Shown: in pieces, positions 1 through 9,582 of the stretch
Layout of the letters: the number at the start of each line of letters is the position of its first letter
Numbering within the stretch: position 1 is the first letter of the stretch
NCBI GenBank assembly: GCA_023228065.1
Contig: JALOBX010000004.1
Coordinates: 1-64,000, forward strand
DNA length: 64,000 nucleotides
Origin: Candidatus Pacearchaeota archaeon
Lineage (GTDB): Archaea > Nanoarchaeota > Nanoarchaeia > Pacearchaeales > GW2011-AR1
Direction of reading: 5' to 3'
Program-made: the position numbers and the translations under genes
Notes under the pieces: generated by a model
What the model was told of the DNA's origin: nothing
What the model saw: only the letters and a program-made list of their open reading frames with translations
Databases searched by the model: none

Positions 1-1815
<1,815 letters not shown>

Positions 1816-1930
1816 AACTGAACGAGAATTTTCCAGTGCTTATGAATTTGTTTTGTTATGAGGAATGAGTTCTATATTATATAATTTAAAGAAATATATT
1901 TAAACATAATAATTCTTATAAATAAATAAA

Positions 1931-1940
1931 GAGGAGGTGA
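1931..1940 (+). promoter_or_regulatory. Strong ribosome binding site for the gene at 1947
   Basis: gaggaggtga lies 6 bases before the ATG at 1947 and is an almost perfect anti-Shine-Dalgarno match. It fixes the start of that gene. An AT-rich stretch at about 1886-1905 (atatatttaaac) is the probable TATA region. Confidence 0.7.
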
Positions 1941-1946
1941 GTTCTA

Positions 1947-2393
1947 ATGGAGCAGAAAGAATTTGTAGCGTCTATGTTTAAGACATTTAGTTTAGACTTA
2001 AAGACACTTCCGTCGAGAATTGCGTTTCAAAAAACAATATATCTATTACAAGAACTTTCATCTAAAAATGATTTCACATTTAGGTGGAATAATTTTGGAC
2101 CATATTCCTCTGCATTAGCACATATTGGATTTTCTATCAATGAGGTTGATGTTATAGATGCACAAATAGTCACTGGACCAAATATAGAGAGATTTAAAGA
2201 ATTAGTAAAAGGACATGAAAAAGATTCAAAATTTTTAGAAATCTTAGCAGATATAATTTTTATAAAGAAAGATATGAAAAAAAATAAAGAAGAAGAGATT
2301 TTTTTAGAATTAGTAAATCATAGAACATATTTGAATGACAGAGATTTATTTAAATTAGCTATTGAAAGATTATCTAAGTTTAATCTCATTTAA
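1947..2393 (+). CDS. YwgA/Panacea-like protein
   Basis: A 148-residue soluble protein. Residues about 25-60 carry a pattern (LQKxIYLLQE...WNNFGPYSSAL) that resembles YwgA-type proteins and SocA/Panacea antitoxin-like domains; the GPYS tetrapeptide is the most typical element. Such proteins are often found next to toxins or mobile DNA, but a role here is inference. The start is set by a very strong ribosome binding site. The 3' end overlaps the tail of the convergent PIN-like gene by 24 bases. It sits between the rRNA gene and a restriction/toxin patch. It could equally be an uncharacterised YwgA-family protein with no antitoxin function. Confidence 0.6.
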   Translation: MEQKEFVASMFKTFSLDLKTLPSRIAFQKTIYLLQELSSKNDFTFRWNNFGPYSSALAHIGFSINEVDVIDAQIVTGPNIERFKELVKGHEKDSKFLEILADIIFIKKDMKKNKEEEIFLELVNHRTYLNDRDLFKLAIERLSKFNLI

Positions 2394-2906
2394 TAGTTTT
2401 TTTAATTTTTTATTTTTTCTGTCTGTAATTTGAGCTATTGAAGTTAAACATCCTTTCTTATTGTATGTAAAACCAGAATCTTTCATAATGAAAAGATTAC
2501 ATTTATTTTGAATTGCACAGGATAGATTAAGTTTATCTTGTGATTTTTCATCACCACGGATATTTAAATCAGAATGATTTTTTATTGTTTCTTCACAGAT
2601 ATATAATAATTTAAAAGATAATAGTTTATTAAAGAGGTCTTCTAATATATCATTATATCGATAATTGGCTTCTTTTTTAAATTTTAAAAGTTTTTTCATT
2701 ATTTCTCCAAGGATGATTGTAGATACATGTCCAATATAGATATTTTCTTTTGCTCCATTAAGAATCACATCACATTCTTCAGAAAATTTTCCTTCATCAT
2801 ATGCTCCCAGAAATATTGAAGAATCAATCATATTACTTCTTCGTTTTCTTTCTGTACAATTACAATCTTTAAATTCAATCCCACAATAAGGACAGTAATC
2901 TATCAT
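2370..2906 (-). CDS. PIN-domain ribonuclease-like protein with N-terminal zinc ribbon
   Basis: 178 residues. Residues about 5-17 hold CPYC...CNC, a small zinc-binding knuckle. From residue 26 the chain reads MIDSSIFLGAY, the usual start of a PIN (VapC) domain with its first acidic residue. Later come GEI in the second conserved segment, a D-x-LNLSCAI segment and KDSGF with further acids, the order expected for PIN active sites. VapC toxins cut tRNA or other RNA; the zinc knuckle is an unusual addition. It lies 41 bases downstream of an AbrB-type gene on the same strand, a VapBC-like arrangement. Toxin activity is inferred from family and context. Confidence 0.65.
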   Translation of the reverse strand: MIDYCPYCGIEFKDCNCTERKRRSNMIDSSIFLGAYDEGKFSEECDVILNGAKENIYIGHVSTIILGEIMKKLLKFKKEANYRYNDILEDLFNKLLSFKLLYICEETIKNHSDLNIRGDEKSQDKLNLSCAIQNKCNLFIMKDSGFTYNKKGCLTSIAQITDRKNKKLKKLLNEIKLR

Positions 2907-2947
2907 TAAAGATAATTAGTTTATTCTTTTAAAAAAATTATTGTACT

Positions 2948-3109
2948 CTATTTTTTCCTTAACTTTATTTCTCCTTTTTTTGCTTCTGCTGAAAGTTCAT
3001 CTCCTTCGTGAAAACCAGATTTATCTAAGGTCTCCTTGGGAATATTAATTTTGTATTTATGATAATCTTTTCCATTATATTCTCTTGATTTTTCTTTTAG
3101 TATTTTCAT
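2948..3109 (-). CDS. SpoVT/AbrB-type antitoxin-like DNA-binding protein
   Basis: 53 residues from the chosen start. The pattern YKINIPKETLDKSGFHEGDEL is a classic swapped-hairpin AbrB fold, as in VapB antitoxins. A longer frame opens at 3157, but a TATA-like box occupies 3158-3168. Transcription would then begin near 3137, so the upstream ATG could not be in the message; I therefore start at 3109. It precedes the PIN-like gene and probably represses its own promoter, as related antitoxins do. Autoregulation is inferred, not seen. Confidence 0.65.
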   Translation of the reverse strand: MKILKEKSREYNGKDYHKYKINIPKETLDKSGFHEGDELSAEAKKGEIKLRKK

Positions 3110-3157
3110 ATTACTAAATATTGCTACTTCTTTATAAATTTTTAGAGACCGAAACAT

Positions 3158-3168
3158 TTATATATATT
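3158..3168. promoter_or_regulatory. Near-symmetric TATA box, possibly bidirectional
   Basis: The stretch ttatatatatta reads as a TATA box on both strands. On the minus strand it is placed to start RNA near 3137, ahead of the AbrB gene. On the plus strand it would start RNA near 3188, almost exactly at the ATG of the small ORF at 3186, giving a leaderless message. Confidence 0.5.
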
Positions 3169-3185
3169 AGGGACCTAAAATTAAT

Positions 3186-3308
3186 ATGATCGGTTGTAAT
3201 TATGGTTCAGTTTTTGCTTTTGGGTTCTTAGTAGCTTTGTTTGTGTTTTATATTTCTCATATCATCTCTATAATGATACAACAAAGAAGAGAAAAGGATA
3301 TAAAATGA
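3186..3308 (+). CDS. Small single-span membrane protein (40 aa), coupled to the methyltransferase gene
   Basis: ATG at 3186, stop TGA at 3306-3308. The product is 40 residues: a short polar start, one strongly hydrophobic segment at about 8-30, and a charged tail QQRREKDIK. The stop overlaps the methyltransferase ATG (ATGA, 4 bases), which suggests translational coupling. A TATA box centred near 3162 would make this message leaderless. I do not recognise the family. It could also be a spurious frame, but promoter spacing and the overlap favour a real gene. Confidence 0.5.
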   Translation: MIGCNYGSVFAFGFLVALFVFYISHIISIMIQQRREKDIK

Positions 3309-4423
3309 GAAAAATAAAGAGAGGGATGGAAAAAGAGAAGGATATTAACAATTTTGTGAATAAGATAATTGTTGGAGATTGTATTGAAGAATTGAAAAAA
3401 TTTCCAGATAATTCAGTAGATTTAATCTTTGCAGATCCTCCTTATAATCTTCAATTACGAGGCGATCTTTGGAGACCAAATCAAACCAAAGTTGATGCTG
3501 TTAATGATAACTGGGATAAATATGAAAGTTTTGAACATTACGATGGATTTACTCTTGCTTGGTTAGAAGAATGTAGAAGAGTGTTAAAAGAGAATGGGAC
3601 TATTTGGGTTATTGGTTCTTATCATAATATCTTTAGAGTGGGTAAAATTATGCAGGATTTAGGTTTTTGGATTTTGAATGATATCCTCTGGATAAAAACA
3701 AATCCAATGCCCAATTTTAAGGGGACTAGATTTAACAATGCTCATGAAACATTAATTTGGGCTTCAAAAAATAAAGATTCTAAATTTACTTTTCATTACA
3801 AGGGTATGAAATCTTATAATGATGACAAACAAATGAGAAGTGATTGGTATATTCCTATCTGTCTTGGGAACGAAAGATTAAAAGGCAAAGATGGAGATAA
3901 AGTACATTCCACACAAAAACCAGAAGCACTCCTGTATAGAATAATCCTTTCTACATCTAATCAGAAAGACATTATACTAGACCCATTTATGGGAAGTGGA
4001 ACAACAGGTGCTGTAGCAAAAAAACTAGGAAGGAATTTTATTGGTATAGAAAAAGAAAAAAAATATATTAATCAAGCAATAATAAGAATAGGAGAAACAA
4101 AAACACTGGCAGAGGAATTTTTAAAATATCCTATAGAGAAAATTGAACAAAAAATTCCTTTCGGAAGTTTAATTGAATCTGGGTTTATTGAAGTCGGAGA
4201 GAAAGTGTTTTCTCAAGATAGAAAACATAGTGCAGAAGTTTTATCTGATGGAACATTAAACTATGACGAAATTGGTTCAATTCATAAAATAAGTGCAAAG
4301 ATATTAGGGAAACCAACCAATAACGGATGGGAATTCTGGCACGTAGAAAGAGGGGGAAAATTAAAATCGATTAATGAATTAAGAAAAGAATTTAGGGAAA
4401 GATTTGTGGGGGAGAATCATTAA
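3305..4423 (+). CDS. CcrM/HinfI-like N6-adenine DNA methyltransferase (beta class)
   Basis: 372 residues. The catalytic motif DPPY is at residues 44-47 and the AdoMet-binding FMGSGT at 228-233; this order, with the target-recognition region between, defines the beta class. HSTQKPEALL at about 201-210 is another class signature. The C-terminal part from about 280 carries a RAMA-like module (GSIHKISAKILGKPTNNGW), as in M.HinfI and CcrM, whose targets are GANTC; that specificity here is inferred. A second possible start is at 3326, closer to the conserved core. The gene faces a PD-(D/E)XK nuclease gene with a 4-base tail overlap, so the two probably form a type II restriction-modification pair. 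Confidence 0.85.
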   Translation: MRKIKRGMEKEKDINNFVNKIIVGDCIEELKKFPDNSVDLIFADPPYNLQLRGDLWRPNQTKVDAVNDNWDKYESFEHYDGFTLAWLEECRRVLKENGTIWVIGSYHNIFRVGKIMQDLGFWILNDILWIKTNPMPNFKGTRFNNAHETLIWASKNKDSKFTFHYKGMKSYNDDKQMRSDWYIPICLGNERLKGKDGDKVHSTQKPEALLYRIILSTSNQKDIILDPFMGSGTTGAVAKKLGRNFIGIEKEKKYINQAIIRIGETKTLAEEFLKYPIEKIEQKIPFGSLIESGFIEVGEKVFSQDRKHSAEVLSDGTLNYDEIGSIHKISAKILGKPTNNGWEFWHVERGGKLKSINELRKEFRERFVGENH

Positions 4424-5232
4424 TCAAGTTCTTTTACTTTTTTGAATATCTTTTCTCTTATTTTGTCGAACTCTTCTTCTGAATCTTCACTAATTTTTAA
4501 TAAGATAGTTTCAATCTCTTGAAAAGTAATATCTAATTTAAGTTTATCAAATAATTCTCTAGAACGCATAATATTAACATGTTCTTCCAAAAATTTATTA
4601 TTATAACGAGTATGCTGATTAAAATAATATAAAATTGGTATGAATTTTGATTTATTTTTTATTTTAAGTTTTCTAACTAAACCTGCAAAAGTTTTCAAAA
4701 ATTTTCTATTAATATCTTTAAATTTACCTGTATCATGATCATCATTATACTTTAATTCAACATAATAATATTTTCCTTCTTTATTTTTTAAGATTAAATC
4801 AACATCCCCCATTTCCTTAGAAAAAATAAGATTATCATCATTTTGATTTTTAAAGATTAAATCTATTAGTTTGTTAAATTCTTTTTCAGAATATTCTATG
4901 TGGTGGTTCACATAATTATCTATCTCTCTTTCACAATCTTTTTCTAATTCTAAATAAATGTCTTTCTTTCCAGATAATTCTCCTATGGTTTCAGAATCTT
5001 TTGATTCTTGTTGATTTATTATTTTCGTTAAAAGAATCTCTATGAAATTTCCAAATTTAATATTTAAAGATTGTAAAAAACCTCCAAGAACTCTATATTT
5101 TATCGGAGTAAAATGTGTTTTTCCCTTATGTTTTTTTATTAATCCCCTGATACTTTTTTCAAATTTTTTTTCTCCACCCAAAAGTTCAATTAAACTCGCT
5201 TCAATTAAATCTTTTACTTCTGCATTTTTCAT
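4420..5232 (-). CDS. Probable type II restriction endonuclease (PD-(D/E)XK)
   Basis: 270 residues, lysine-rich, no signal peptide. Residues 143-161 read GDVDLIL...YYYVELK, which matches a PD-(D/E)XK nuclease core with Asp143 or Asp145, Glu159 and Lys161. The N-terminal 90 residues (LIEASLIELLGG, FGNFIEILLTKI) are helical, as in several type II enzymes; a TdeIII/HinfI-like family is possible. It ends tail to tail with the adenine methyltransferase gene, the usual context of a cognate restriction enzyme. No sequence search was possible, so the pairing rests on fold motif plus position. Confidence 0.65.
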   Translation of the reverse strand: MKNAEVKDLIEASLIELLGGEKKFEKSIRGLIKKHKGKTHFTPIKYRVLGGFLQSLNIKFGNFIEILLTKIINQQESKDSETIGELSGKKDIYLELEKDCEREIDNYVNHHIEYSEKEFNKLIDLIFKNQNDDNLIFSKEMGDVDLILKNKEGKYYYVELKYNDDHDTGKFKDINRKFLKTFAGLVRKLKIKNKSKFIPILYYFNQHTRYNNKFLEEHVNIMRSRELFDKLKLDITFQEIETILLKISEDSEEEFDKIREKIFKKVKELD

Positions 5233-5256
5233 AAAACTATTACCATTTTTCCCTTT

Positions 5257-5412
5257 TTACGCCTTTCTGTTCAGCTCCCTCTGCCCCAGAAACATAAACA
5301 GAACAGCACCGATAACAAAATAGGGATTAACGAAAAAGGTTAGTGCAATAAAACCAAGAGCAATTAAAGAAAATATTACAGCTCGGAGATTAAATCGTTT
5401 GGGAAGTTTCAT
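5257..5412 (-). CDS. Small two-span membrane protein (51 aa)
   Basis: ATG at 5410-5412, stop at 5257-5259. The product MKLPKRFNLRAV... has a basic start and two hydrophobic segments at about 11-27 and 30-42, then a short polar tail GQRELNRKA. Its start overlaps the stop of the upstream small membrane gene (ATGA), so the two are a translationally coupled pair. The family is not recognised. Confidence 0.5.
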   Translation of the reverse strand: MKLPKRFNLRAVIFSLIALGFIALTFFVNPYFVIGAVLFMFLGQRELNRKA

Positions 5413-5576
5413 TTTGCTTTATTCTTTATCGGAATAAAATATACAGCCCAAACAATCCAAAGAATCCATAACAAATCTAACCAATTCTTAGAATCAATAT
5501 ATCTTATTGATTGAAAAGCCATTAAGCTCAAAAATCCAAGAGCCCAATTTTTTCTAAATTGTTTTTTTGTTTTCAT
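5409..5576 (-). CDS. Small membrane protein (55 aa)
   Basis: ATG at 5574-5576, stop overlapping the next gene. The chain has a basic head (MKTKKQFRKNW), a first hydrophobic segment at about 11-22, a short linker and a tryptophan-rich second segment (NWLDLLWILWIVWAVYF) at about 31-47. It is first in a two-gene unit of small membrane proteins. Function unknown; the coupling and hydrophobic pattern are the evidence that it is real. Confidence 0.5.
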   Translation of the reverse strand: MKTKKQFRKNWALGFLSLMAFQSIRYIDSKNWLDLLWILWIVWAVYFIPIKNKAK

Positions 5577-5626
5577 AAATTATTAAATGAAGTAGCATTT
5601 TTATACTTTCTTTTCTTATTTTATTT

Positions 5627-5803
5627 ATGAAAAAGGGGTTCATTCAGTTTGTCATAGGAATCGTAGTTGCATTGATGGGAGCAGCTATAATGTTTCACGG
5701 AAATATTTTTGGAGAAAATAATTCTGGCATTGCAATAATAATAGGAATTATTGGAATCGGATTAATTGCTAGTTCAAAATATAAATTATTAGGAAAGAGA
5801 TAA
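5627..5803 (+). CDS. Small two-span membrane protein (58 aa)
   Basis: ATG at 5627, TAA at 5801-5803. The product has a hydrophobic segment at about 6-24 (FVIGIVVALMGAAIMF), a short polar turn with HGNIFGENNSG, a second segment at about 35-48 (AIIIGIIGIGLIAS), and a basic tail KYKLLGKR. It lies between two minus-strand genes. The family is not recognised. Confidence 0.5.
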   Translation: MKKGFIQFVIGIVVALMGAAIMFHGNIFGENNSGIAIIIGIIGIGLIASSKYKLLGKR

Positions 5804-5811
5804 ATATTCTG

Positions 5812-6369
5812 TTACAATAAATGTTTTTTAGAATTTAAATGATATCTGGCTGGCTTTCCGAACCTATTAAATTTAATTATACTTATTGAAGCGTAATCAA
5901 ACTTTGAATTCTCATCTGGAATTCTTAAAAGTTTAACTAATGTTCTAATAAATCCTGCATGTGTTGAGACAAGAATATTCTTTGATTTTTCTTTCTTCAA
6001 CATTTTCCGGAATTTTTTTGCTCTTTCTACCATATCATAATAATTCTCCCCATTTTCAGGTCTGAATGATTTCTTATCAAGCCCAGAATTTTCAAGAGCT
6101 TTTCTATATTCTTCTCCTGACTTTCCGGCCAAGACTCCCATTTCCTGCTCATTAACAAGTTTTGTGTAAAAAATCTTTCCAGAGAATTTATCTTCAAGTA
6201 ATTTAATTGTATTTCTTGCTCTCTTTGTATCTGCACATATAATTTTATTTATATTCAGCTTTTCAAGGAAAGAAGCTATTTTCTTTGACTGCTCGATTCC
6301 ATTCTTTGTAAGACTGTCTTGTTTCTTTCCATGTCCTCTCTCAGCATGACGCAACAAATAAAGTTTCAT
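5812..6369 (-). CDS. Histidine phosphatase family protein (phosphoglycerate mutase fold)
   Basis: 185 residues. It begins MKLYLLRHAERG, the RH(G/A)E signature with the phospho-accepting His8. The ADTKRARNT segment at about 46-53 and Glu75 follow, and the second catalytic histidine is His137 in VSTHAGFIRTL. This is the complete catalytic set of the superfamily. Length fits small broad-specificity phosphatases, including SixA-like and CobC-like enzymes; substrate cannot be told. The RHAE form rather than RHGE is a minor variant. It lies 30 bases downstream of the nuclease-like gene on the same strand. Confidence 0.85.
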   Translation of the reverse strand: MKLYLLRHAERGHGKKQDSLTKNGIEQSKKIASFLEKLNINKIICADTKRARNTIKLLEDKFSGKIFYTKLVNEQEMGVLAGKSGEEYRKALENSGLDKKSFRPENGENYYDMVERAKKFRKMLKKEKSKNILVSTHAGFIRTLVKLLRIPDENSKFDYASISIIKFNRFGKPARYHLNSKKHLL

Positions 6370-6399
6370 CTTTGTACCTCCATGATTTTTTATAATAAA

Positions 6400-6867
6400 T
6401 TATTCCTCATCAACAATATTTTTTATTCTTTCTTCAACATCGCCTTTCTTTGTGAGCTCTTCAGGAATTCTATATTCAACCCAGCGGACTCTTTTCTTTT
6501 CTATTGCTTCTTTGAGATTTTTTTCGTGTGCGTTTAATTTTGCATTTCCGCTCTTGACTTCCACAAATACAACTTCATCAATCTTTTTTTCATCCATTCC
6601 CTTGAACACAATAAAATCAATAGGCTTTCCAAGAAATCTGCATTCTGTAGGAAGATATTCAAAATTAGGAAGATACGGAGCCAATTGTTCTGAAAATTGT
6701 CCTCCTAAAACTGCGCGTGATTTCATTATTGCATCTTTTCTGTGACTTGGAAGTTCCCCTTCCCAATATTTGTCTCTTTTTATTTTTCCAGATTTATATC
6801 CAAACCAATAAGCGACAGAGATTATTATTACAGCAACAATAACACCAACAATTATTTCTGTTAACAT
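6400..6867 (-). CDS. Membrane-anchored Holliday-junction-resolvase-related endonuclease
   Basis: 155 residues. Residues about 4-24 form one membrane helix (IIVGVIVAVIIISVAYWF). The rest matches the endonuclease-related-to-archaeal-Holliday-junction-resolvase family: SRAVLGGQFSEQLAPYLP, FLGKPIDFIVFKG, and VVFVEVKSG with the Asp...Glu-x-Lys nuclease triad. Members are widespread in archaea but their substrate is not well defined. A membrane anchor on this domain is typical of the family. A TATA-like box at about 6880-6893 on the minus strand precedes it. Confidence 0.8.
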   Translation of the reverse strand: MLTEIIVGVIVAVIIISVAYWFGYKSGKIKRDKYWEGELPSHRKDAIMKSRAVLGGQFSEQLAPYLPNFEYLPTECRFLGKPIDFIVFKGMDEKKIDEVVFVEVKSGNAKLNAHEKNLKEAIEKKRVRWVEYRIPEELTKKGDVEERIKNIVDEE

Positions 6868-7066
6868 ATGGGAGATAAGTTAAGATTATATTTAAATTTG
6901 TGGGGAAGAATTGTTAATAATAAAACCCCCGTTGTTCTAACAATACCGATTGCGTCATTAACAGAAAAATATTGGAGATTTAATAGTGCTGGAAGCCGAT
7001 TAAATCTTGATAAATAATGAACGACTTTGGAGCGAACAAATTTCGCGCGAGTGTAATTAGAATTAT

Positions 7067-7085
7067 TAATAGCGAAGCGCGATTA
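7067..7085. repeat. GC-rich imperfect palindrome at the 3' end of the neighbouring gene
   Basis: TAATaGCG at 7067-7074 pairs with CGCgATTA at 7078-7085 around a 3-base loop, with one mismatch. It overlaps the stop codon of the minus-strand gene that ends at 7083. The surrounding 7020-7085 stretch is clearly richer in CG dinucleotides than the genome around it. It could be a terminator-like hairpin or a small palindromic insertion. Confidence 0.4.
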
Positions 7086-7394
7086 CCCCATATAACTTCC
7101 AGGCTTTTCTAACTTTTCTGATTTTGATTCTTTTTCTTTAGGCATTTCCTTGTCTTTCAAATCTTTTTTGATTTTTTTCAAATTATCCTCAATCATTTTT
7201 GGAAGTCCTTCAAGAACACTCATCGGCAGAACTATTCTTGCAATTGCCTGTTTTTTAAAAGCATCAATAAAAACCATTTCTGTAAAACATTCTTTTTTTG
7301 CTTTTCCGTTTTTCTTTTTGTTTGCTTTTGTTAATGTAGAAAATGCAACATCATGCGCGAAAATTGGCGGAACATGTCCGAGATTTATTTCCAT
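7083..7394 (-). CDS. DUF3467-like protein
   Basis: 103 residues. The first 75 resemble the DUF3467 pattern: PPIFAHDVAFST at the start, a strand with FTEMVFIDAF, then AIARIVLPMSVLEGLPKMIEDNLKKI, where family members have a proline-containing arginine/valine strand and a helix. The last 30 residues are low-complexity lysine/glutamate. No catalytic residues are evident. Family assignment is from memory of the pattern only. Confidence 0.5.
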   Translation of the reverse strand: MEINLGHVPPIFAHDVAFSTLTKANKKKNGKAKKECFTEMVFIDAFKKQAIARIVLPMSVLEGLPKMIEDNLKKIKKDLKDKEMPKEKESKSEKLEKPGSYMG

Positions 7395-7477
7395 CTCTAA
7401 TTAAAAGAATTCTAATTTTTAACTTTTTCCATACTAATAAATTTAAACTAAAAAACAAAATAAAAAATAAAGAAGTT

Positions 7478-7696
7478 TTATTTCTTCCTCATTTTCTTGC
7501 CTTTCATCTTCATAATCTTGAAACAGATTAATACCAACGAAGACAATCCAACGACATCATAGACTATTTTTGTTGCCATTGTTCCTGCTCCGAAAAGCAT
7601 CTGAACAAGGTTATAATCGAAGAAACCAATAAGTCCCCAATTAATACCACCAATAACAACTAATATCCATGCTATCCACTTAATTGCATAATACAT
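7478..7696 (-). CDS. DUF378 family membrane protein
   Basis: 72 residues with two membrane spans at about 6-26 and 44-62. The first span, WILVVIGGINWGLIGFFDYNLV, is the DUF378 (YuzA-like) signature. A strong ribosome binding site (ggaggtg on the minus strand) supports the start. The tail is very basic (KGKKMRKK). Function of the family is unknown. Confidence 0.85.
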   Translation of the reverse strand: MYYAIKWIAWILVVIGGINWGLIGFFDYNLVQMLFGAGTMATKIVYDVVGLSSLVLICFKIMKMKGKKMRKK

Positions 7697-7832
7697 TATA
7701 CACCTCCTTATGTATATAATGGACTATATATTTAAAAGTCTTACTGCGAGGACTAACCTCGCTTCCTAAAAATTAACTGAACAAATGATAAGAAAATAAA
7801 AAATAAAAATGGTTTTTCAGTTTTTTCTGTCC

Positions 7833-8171
7833 TTAATATCTTCTTGGACCGAAACTTCTTCCTCTGCCACCGCCAAATCCTCCTCTATCTCCGCCTCTAT
7901 CTCCTCCACCGAAACTTCTTCTAGGGCGTTCTTCCATTGGCTTAGCTTCAGAAACCTTGATTTCTCTTCCGCCAACATCTTTTCCGTTCAATTCTGAGAT
8001 TGCTTTGTTAGCAACTTCATCATCGGAAATTGTTACGAAACCGAAACCTTTTGACCTTCCTGAAAACTTATCTTTAATTAAAGAAACTTCTTCAGCGTTA
8101 TAATCTGCAAAAAGATTCTTAAGTTCTTCGTCTGTAACAGAAAAGGGCAAATTTCCTACGTGTAACTTCAT
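7833..8171 (-). CDS. RRM RNA-binding protein with glycine/arginine-rich tail
   Basis: 112 residues. One RNA recognition motif spans about 1-80, with RNP2 as LHVGNLPF (residues 3-10) and RNP1 as KGFGFVTI (about 41-48). The tail from about 85 is rich in Gly, Arg and Phe (FGGGDRGGDRGG). This layout is that of cyanobacterial Rbp and similar cold-response RNA chaperones, which also occur in some archaea. It is a single-gene unit with its own ribosome binding site. Confidence 0.9.
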   Translation of the reverse strand: MKLHVGNLPFSVTDEELKNLFADYNAEEVSLIKDKFSGRSKGFGFVTISDDEVANKAISELNGKDVGGREIKVSEAKPMEERPRRSFGGGDRGGDRGGFGGGRGRSFGPRRY

Positions 8172-8274
8172 CTTGATTTATCCTCCTTACAATTTTATGA
8201 AAAGAAAGAAATACTTACTTCCACGAATTTAATAACCATAAATATCCGTAAGAATAGGCATTTTTAAATGTTTA

Positions 8275-8283
8275 TGTTATCAG
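8275..8283. repeat. Target site duplication, left copy
   Basis: TGTTATCAG directly abuts the left inverted end of the transposon; the identical nonamer abuts the right end at 12854-12862. Confidence 0.9.
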
Positions 8284-8300
8284 GGCTTTGTTTAATAAGT
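8284..8300 (+). repeat. Left terminal inverted repeat of the transposon
   Basis: GGCTTTGTTTAATAAGT. A sub-terminal copy in inverted orientation (actttttaaacag, about 8315-8327) follows and overlaps the transposase stop codon. Confidence 0.9.
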
Positions 8301-8319
8301 CCTAATTAGTCTATACTTT

Positions 8320-9582
8320 TTAAACAGAAATTTCTCTTGTCTGCTCAAGACTAAATTCTGCTTTAACCCCCAATTCGTTTATTTCTTGAATTACAACACA
8401 AATATTATGACATAAAATTTTAATCAAAAGTTCGTTAAATTGTGCTGTCTGTTTTTTGCTCTTAATATCTCCTCTAAACTTTGTTTTAATCATATGGAAG
8501 ATTGTTTCAGAGTTAGACCTTTTGTGATAGTGTTCTAAAAATTCATCGTGTTTATACATAAAGTAATGATACATTCTACCCCAGATTGAACAACCGCCTC
8601 TTTTTCCTGTAACATTTTTCTTGAAAGGAATATAAGGAGTTCCGCCAACTTCTTCAATAACCTTAAAGTTCTCTCTTGAATTATATGCTTTATCTCCGCT
8701 TACTTCTGAAATTCCAAAGTTCTCGGCTGTCTTCTTAACTAATTCTTTTAATTGTGGGCTGTCGTTTTCTCGTCCCTCTGTTATTTTAACTCCTGTAATA
8801 ACATTAGTTTTAACTCCGCTTATCAAGTGTGCCTTTAACCAAACCTTATACTTTCGTTCTTTACCCCATTTGTAATCAAACCATCGTGCATATCTTGAAG
8901 TGCTAAAACCTGAACTATCAACAGCAAAATCTTTTTCAATTTCTTTAAGAGGTAAAGAACTAATTGTTATCAAACTTTCAATAATCTGTTTAACTTCTTC
9001 TTTATTCATAAAATTAGATAATGAAGAATAGCAAGGCACATTATCAACTAATCCGTAATCGTGGGCAATCTTCATATCAGACATAAACCGCCTTAAAGAA
9101 AATCCTGTATAAACTTTCATTACAGAGCCAAAAAGCATATCACTAAAAGGCAAAGTTGGACGACCAAATTTATATTCTGGCTGTTCTACATTCTCACATA
9201 AATCTTTTAACAACTTCATAAAAATTAATTTTTCGTTTGTTTGAGATTTATTATAAGCAGACCACTTTTGAGAATATTGTTTAATATTTACTCCTCTTGT
9301 TTCCGTTATCTTCCCTTCTTCATCTATTTGTCTTTTTATGTAAAGTTCTACTGCGAAAATGTGCTTACATTTTCCTTTTCTTAATTGACAATCTGGGCAA
9401 GTGCATTTAGGTTCGTGTCCGTTAAAACTTACTTTGTATGCCTTAAATGAAGTTTGAGAGCCAACAACCCAATAGTTATTTTGCTTTCTTATTCTTCCAT
9501 TCTCAAAGATTAACTTCCCTCGTTCTTCTCGGTTAAGTTTTCTTATGTCTGTTGTTTGTATTTGATTATTTACTTTTATCAT
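8320..9582 (-). CDS. IS4-family DDE transposase with SWIM zinc finger
   Basis: 420 residues from ATG 9582. A longer GTG start at 9606 lies next to a TATA-like box (about 9609-9617), so the ATG, about 30 bases from it, fits a leaderless message better. A SWIM finger (C60-x-C62...C72-x-H74) is N-terminal. The DDE core has Asp222 (AVDSSGF), Asp297 (SGDKAYNS) and Glu359, the last within Y352-x2-R355-x3-E359-x6-K366, which is exactly the IS4 YREK signature. The element's ends and its 9-bp duplication agree. Full length with no frameshift, so probably functional. Confidence 0.93.
   Translation of the reverse strand: MIKVNNQIQTTDIRKLNREERGKLIFENGRIRKQNNYWVVGSQTSFKAYKVSFNGHEPKCTCPDCQLRKGKCKHIFAVELYIKRQIDEEGKITETRGVNIKQYSQKWSAYNKSQTNEKLIFMKLLKDLCENVEQPEYKFGRPTLPFSDMLFGSVMKVYTGFSLRRFMSDMKIAHDYGLVDNVPCYSSLSNFMNKEEVKQIIESLITISSLPLKEIEKDFAVDSSGFSTSRYARWFDYKWGKERKYKVWLKAHLISGVKTNVITGVKITEGRENDSPQLKELVKKTAENFGISEVSGDKAYNSRENFKVIEEVGGTPYIPFKKNVTGKRGGCSIWGRMYHYFMYKHDEFLEHYHKRSNSETIFHMIKTKFRGDIKSKKQTAQFNELLIKILCHNICVVIQEINELGVKAEFSLEQTREISV

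Noticed and set aside
6868..7017. A 49-codon plus-strand frame (MGDKLRLYLNLWG...)
   Set aside because: Its start overlaps the promoter of the minus-strand nuclease gene, it lacks a ribosome binding site and shows no recognisable pattern.
7020..7085. CG-rich intergenic stretch, considered as a small RNA or as the same insertion type found at 20695 and 56920
   Set aside because: Only one weak palindrome is seen and no clear sequence match to the other two; left as a low-confidence repeat.
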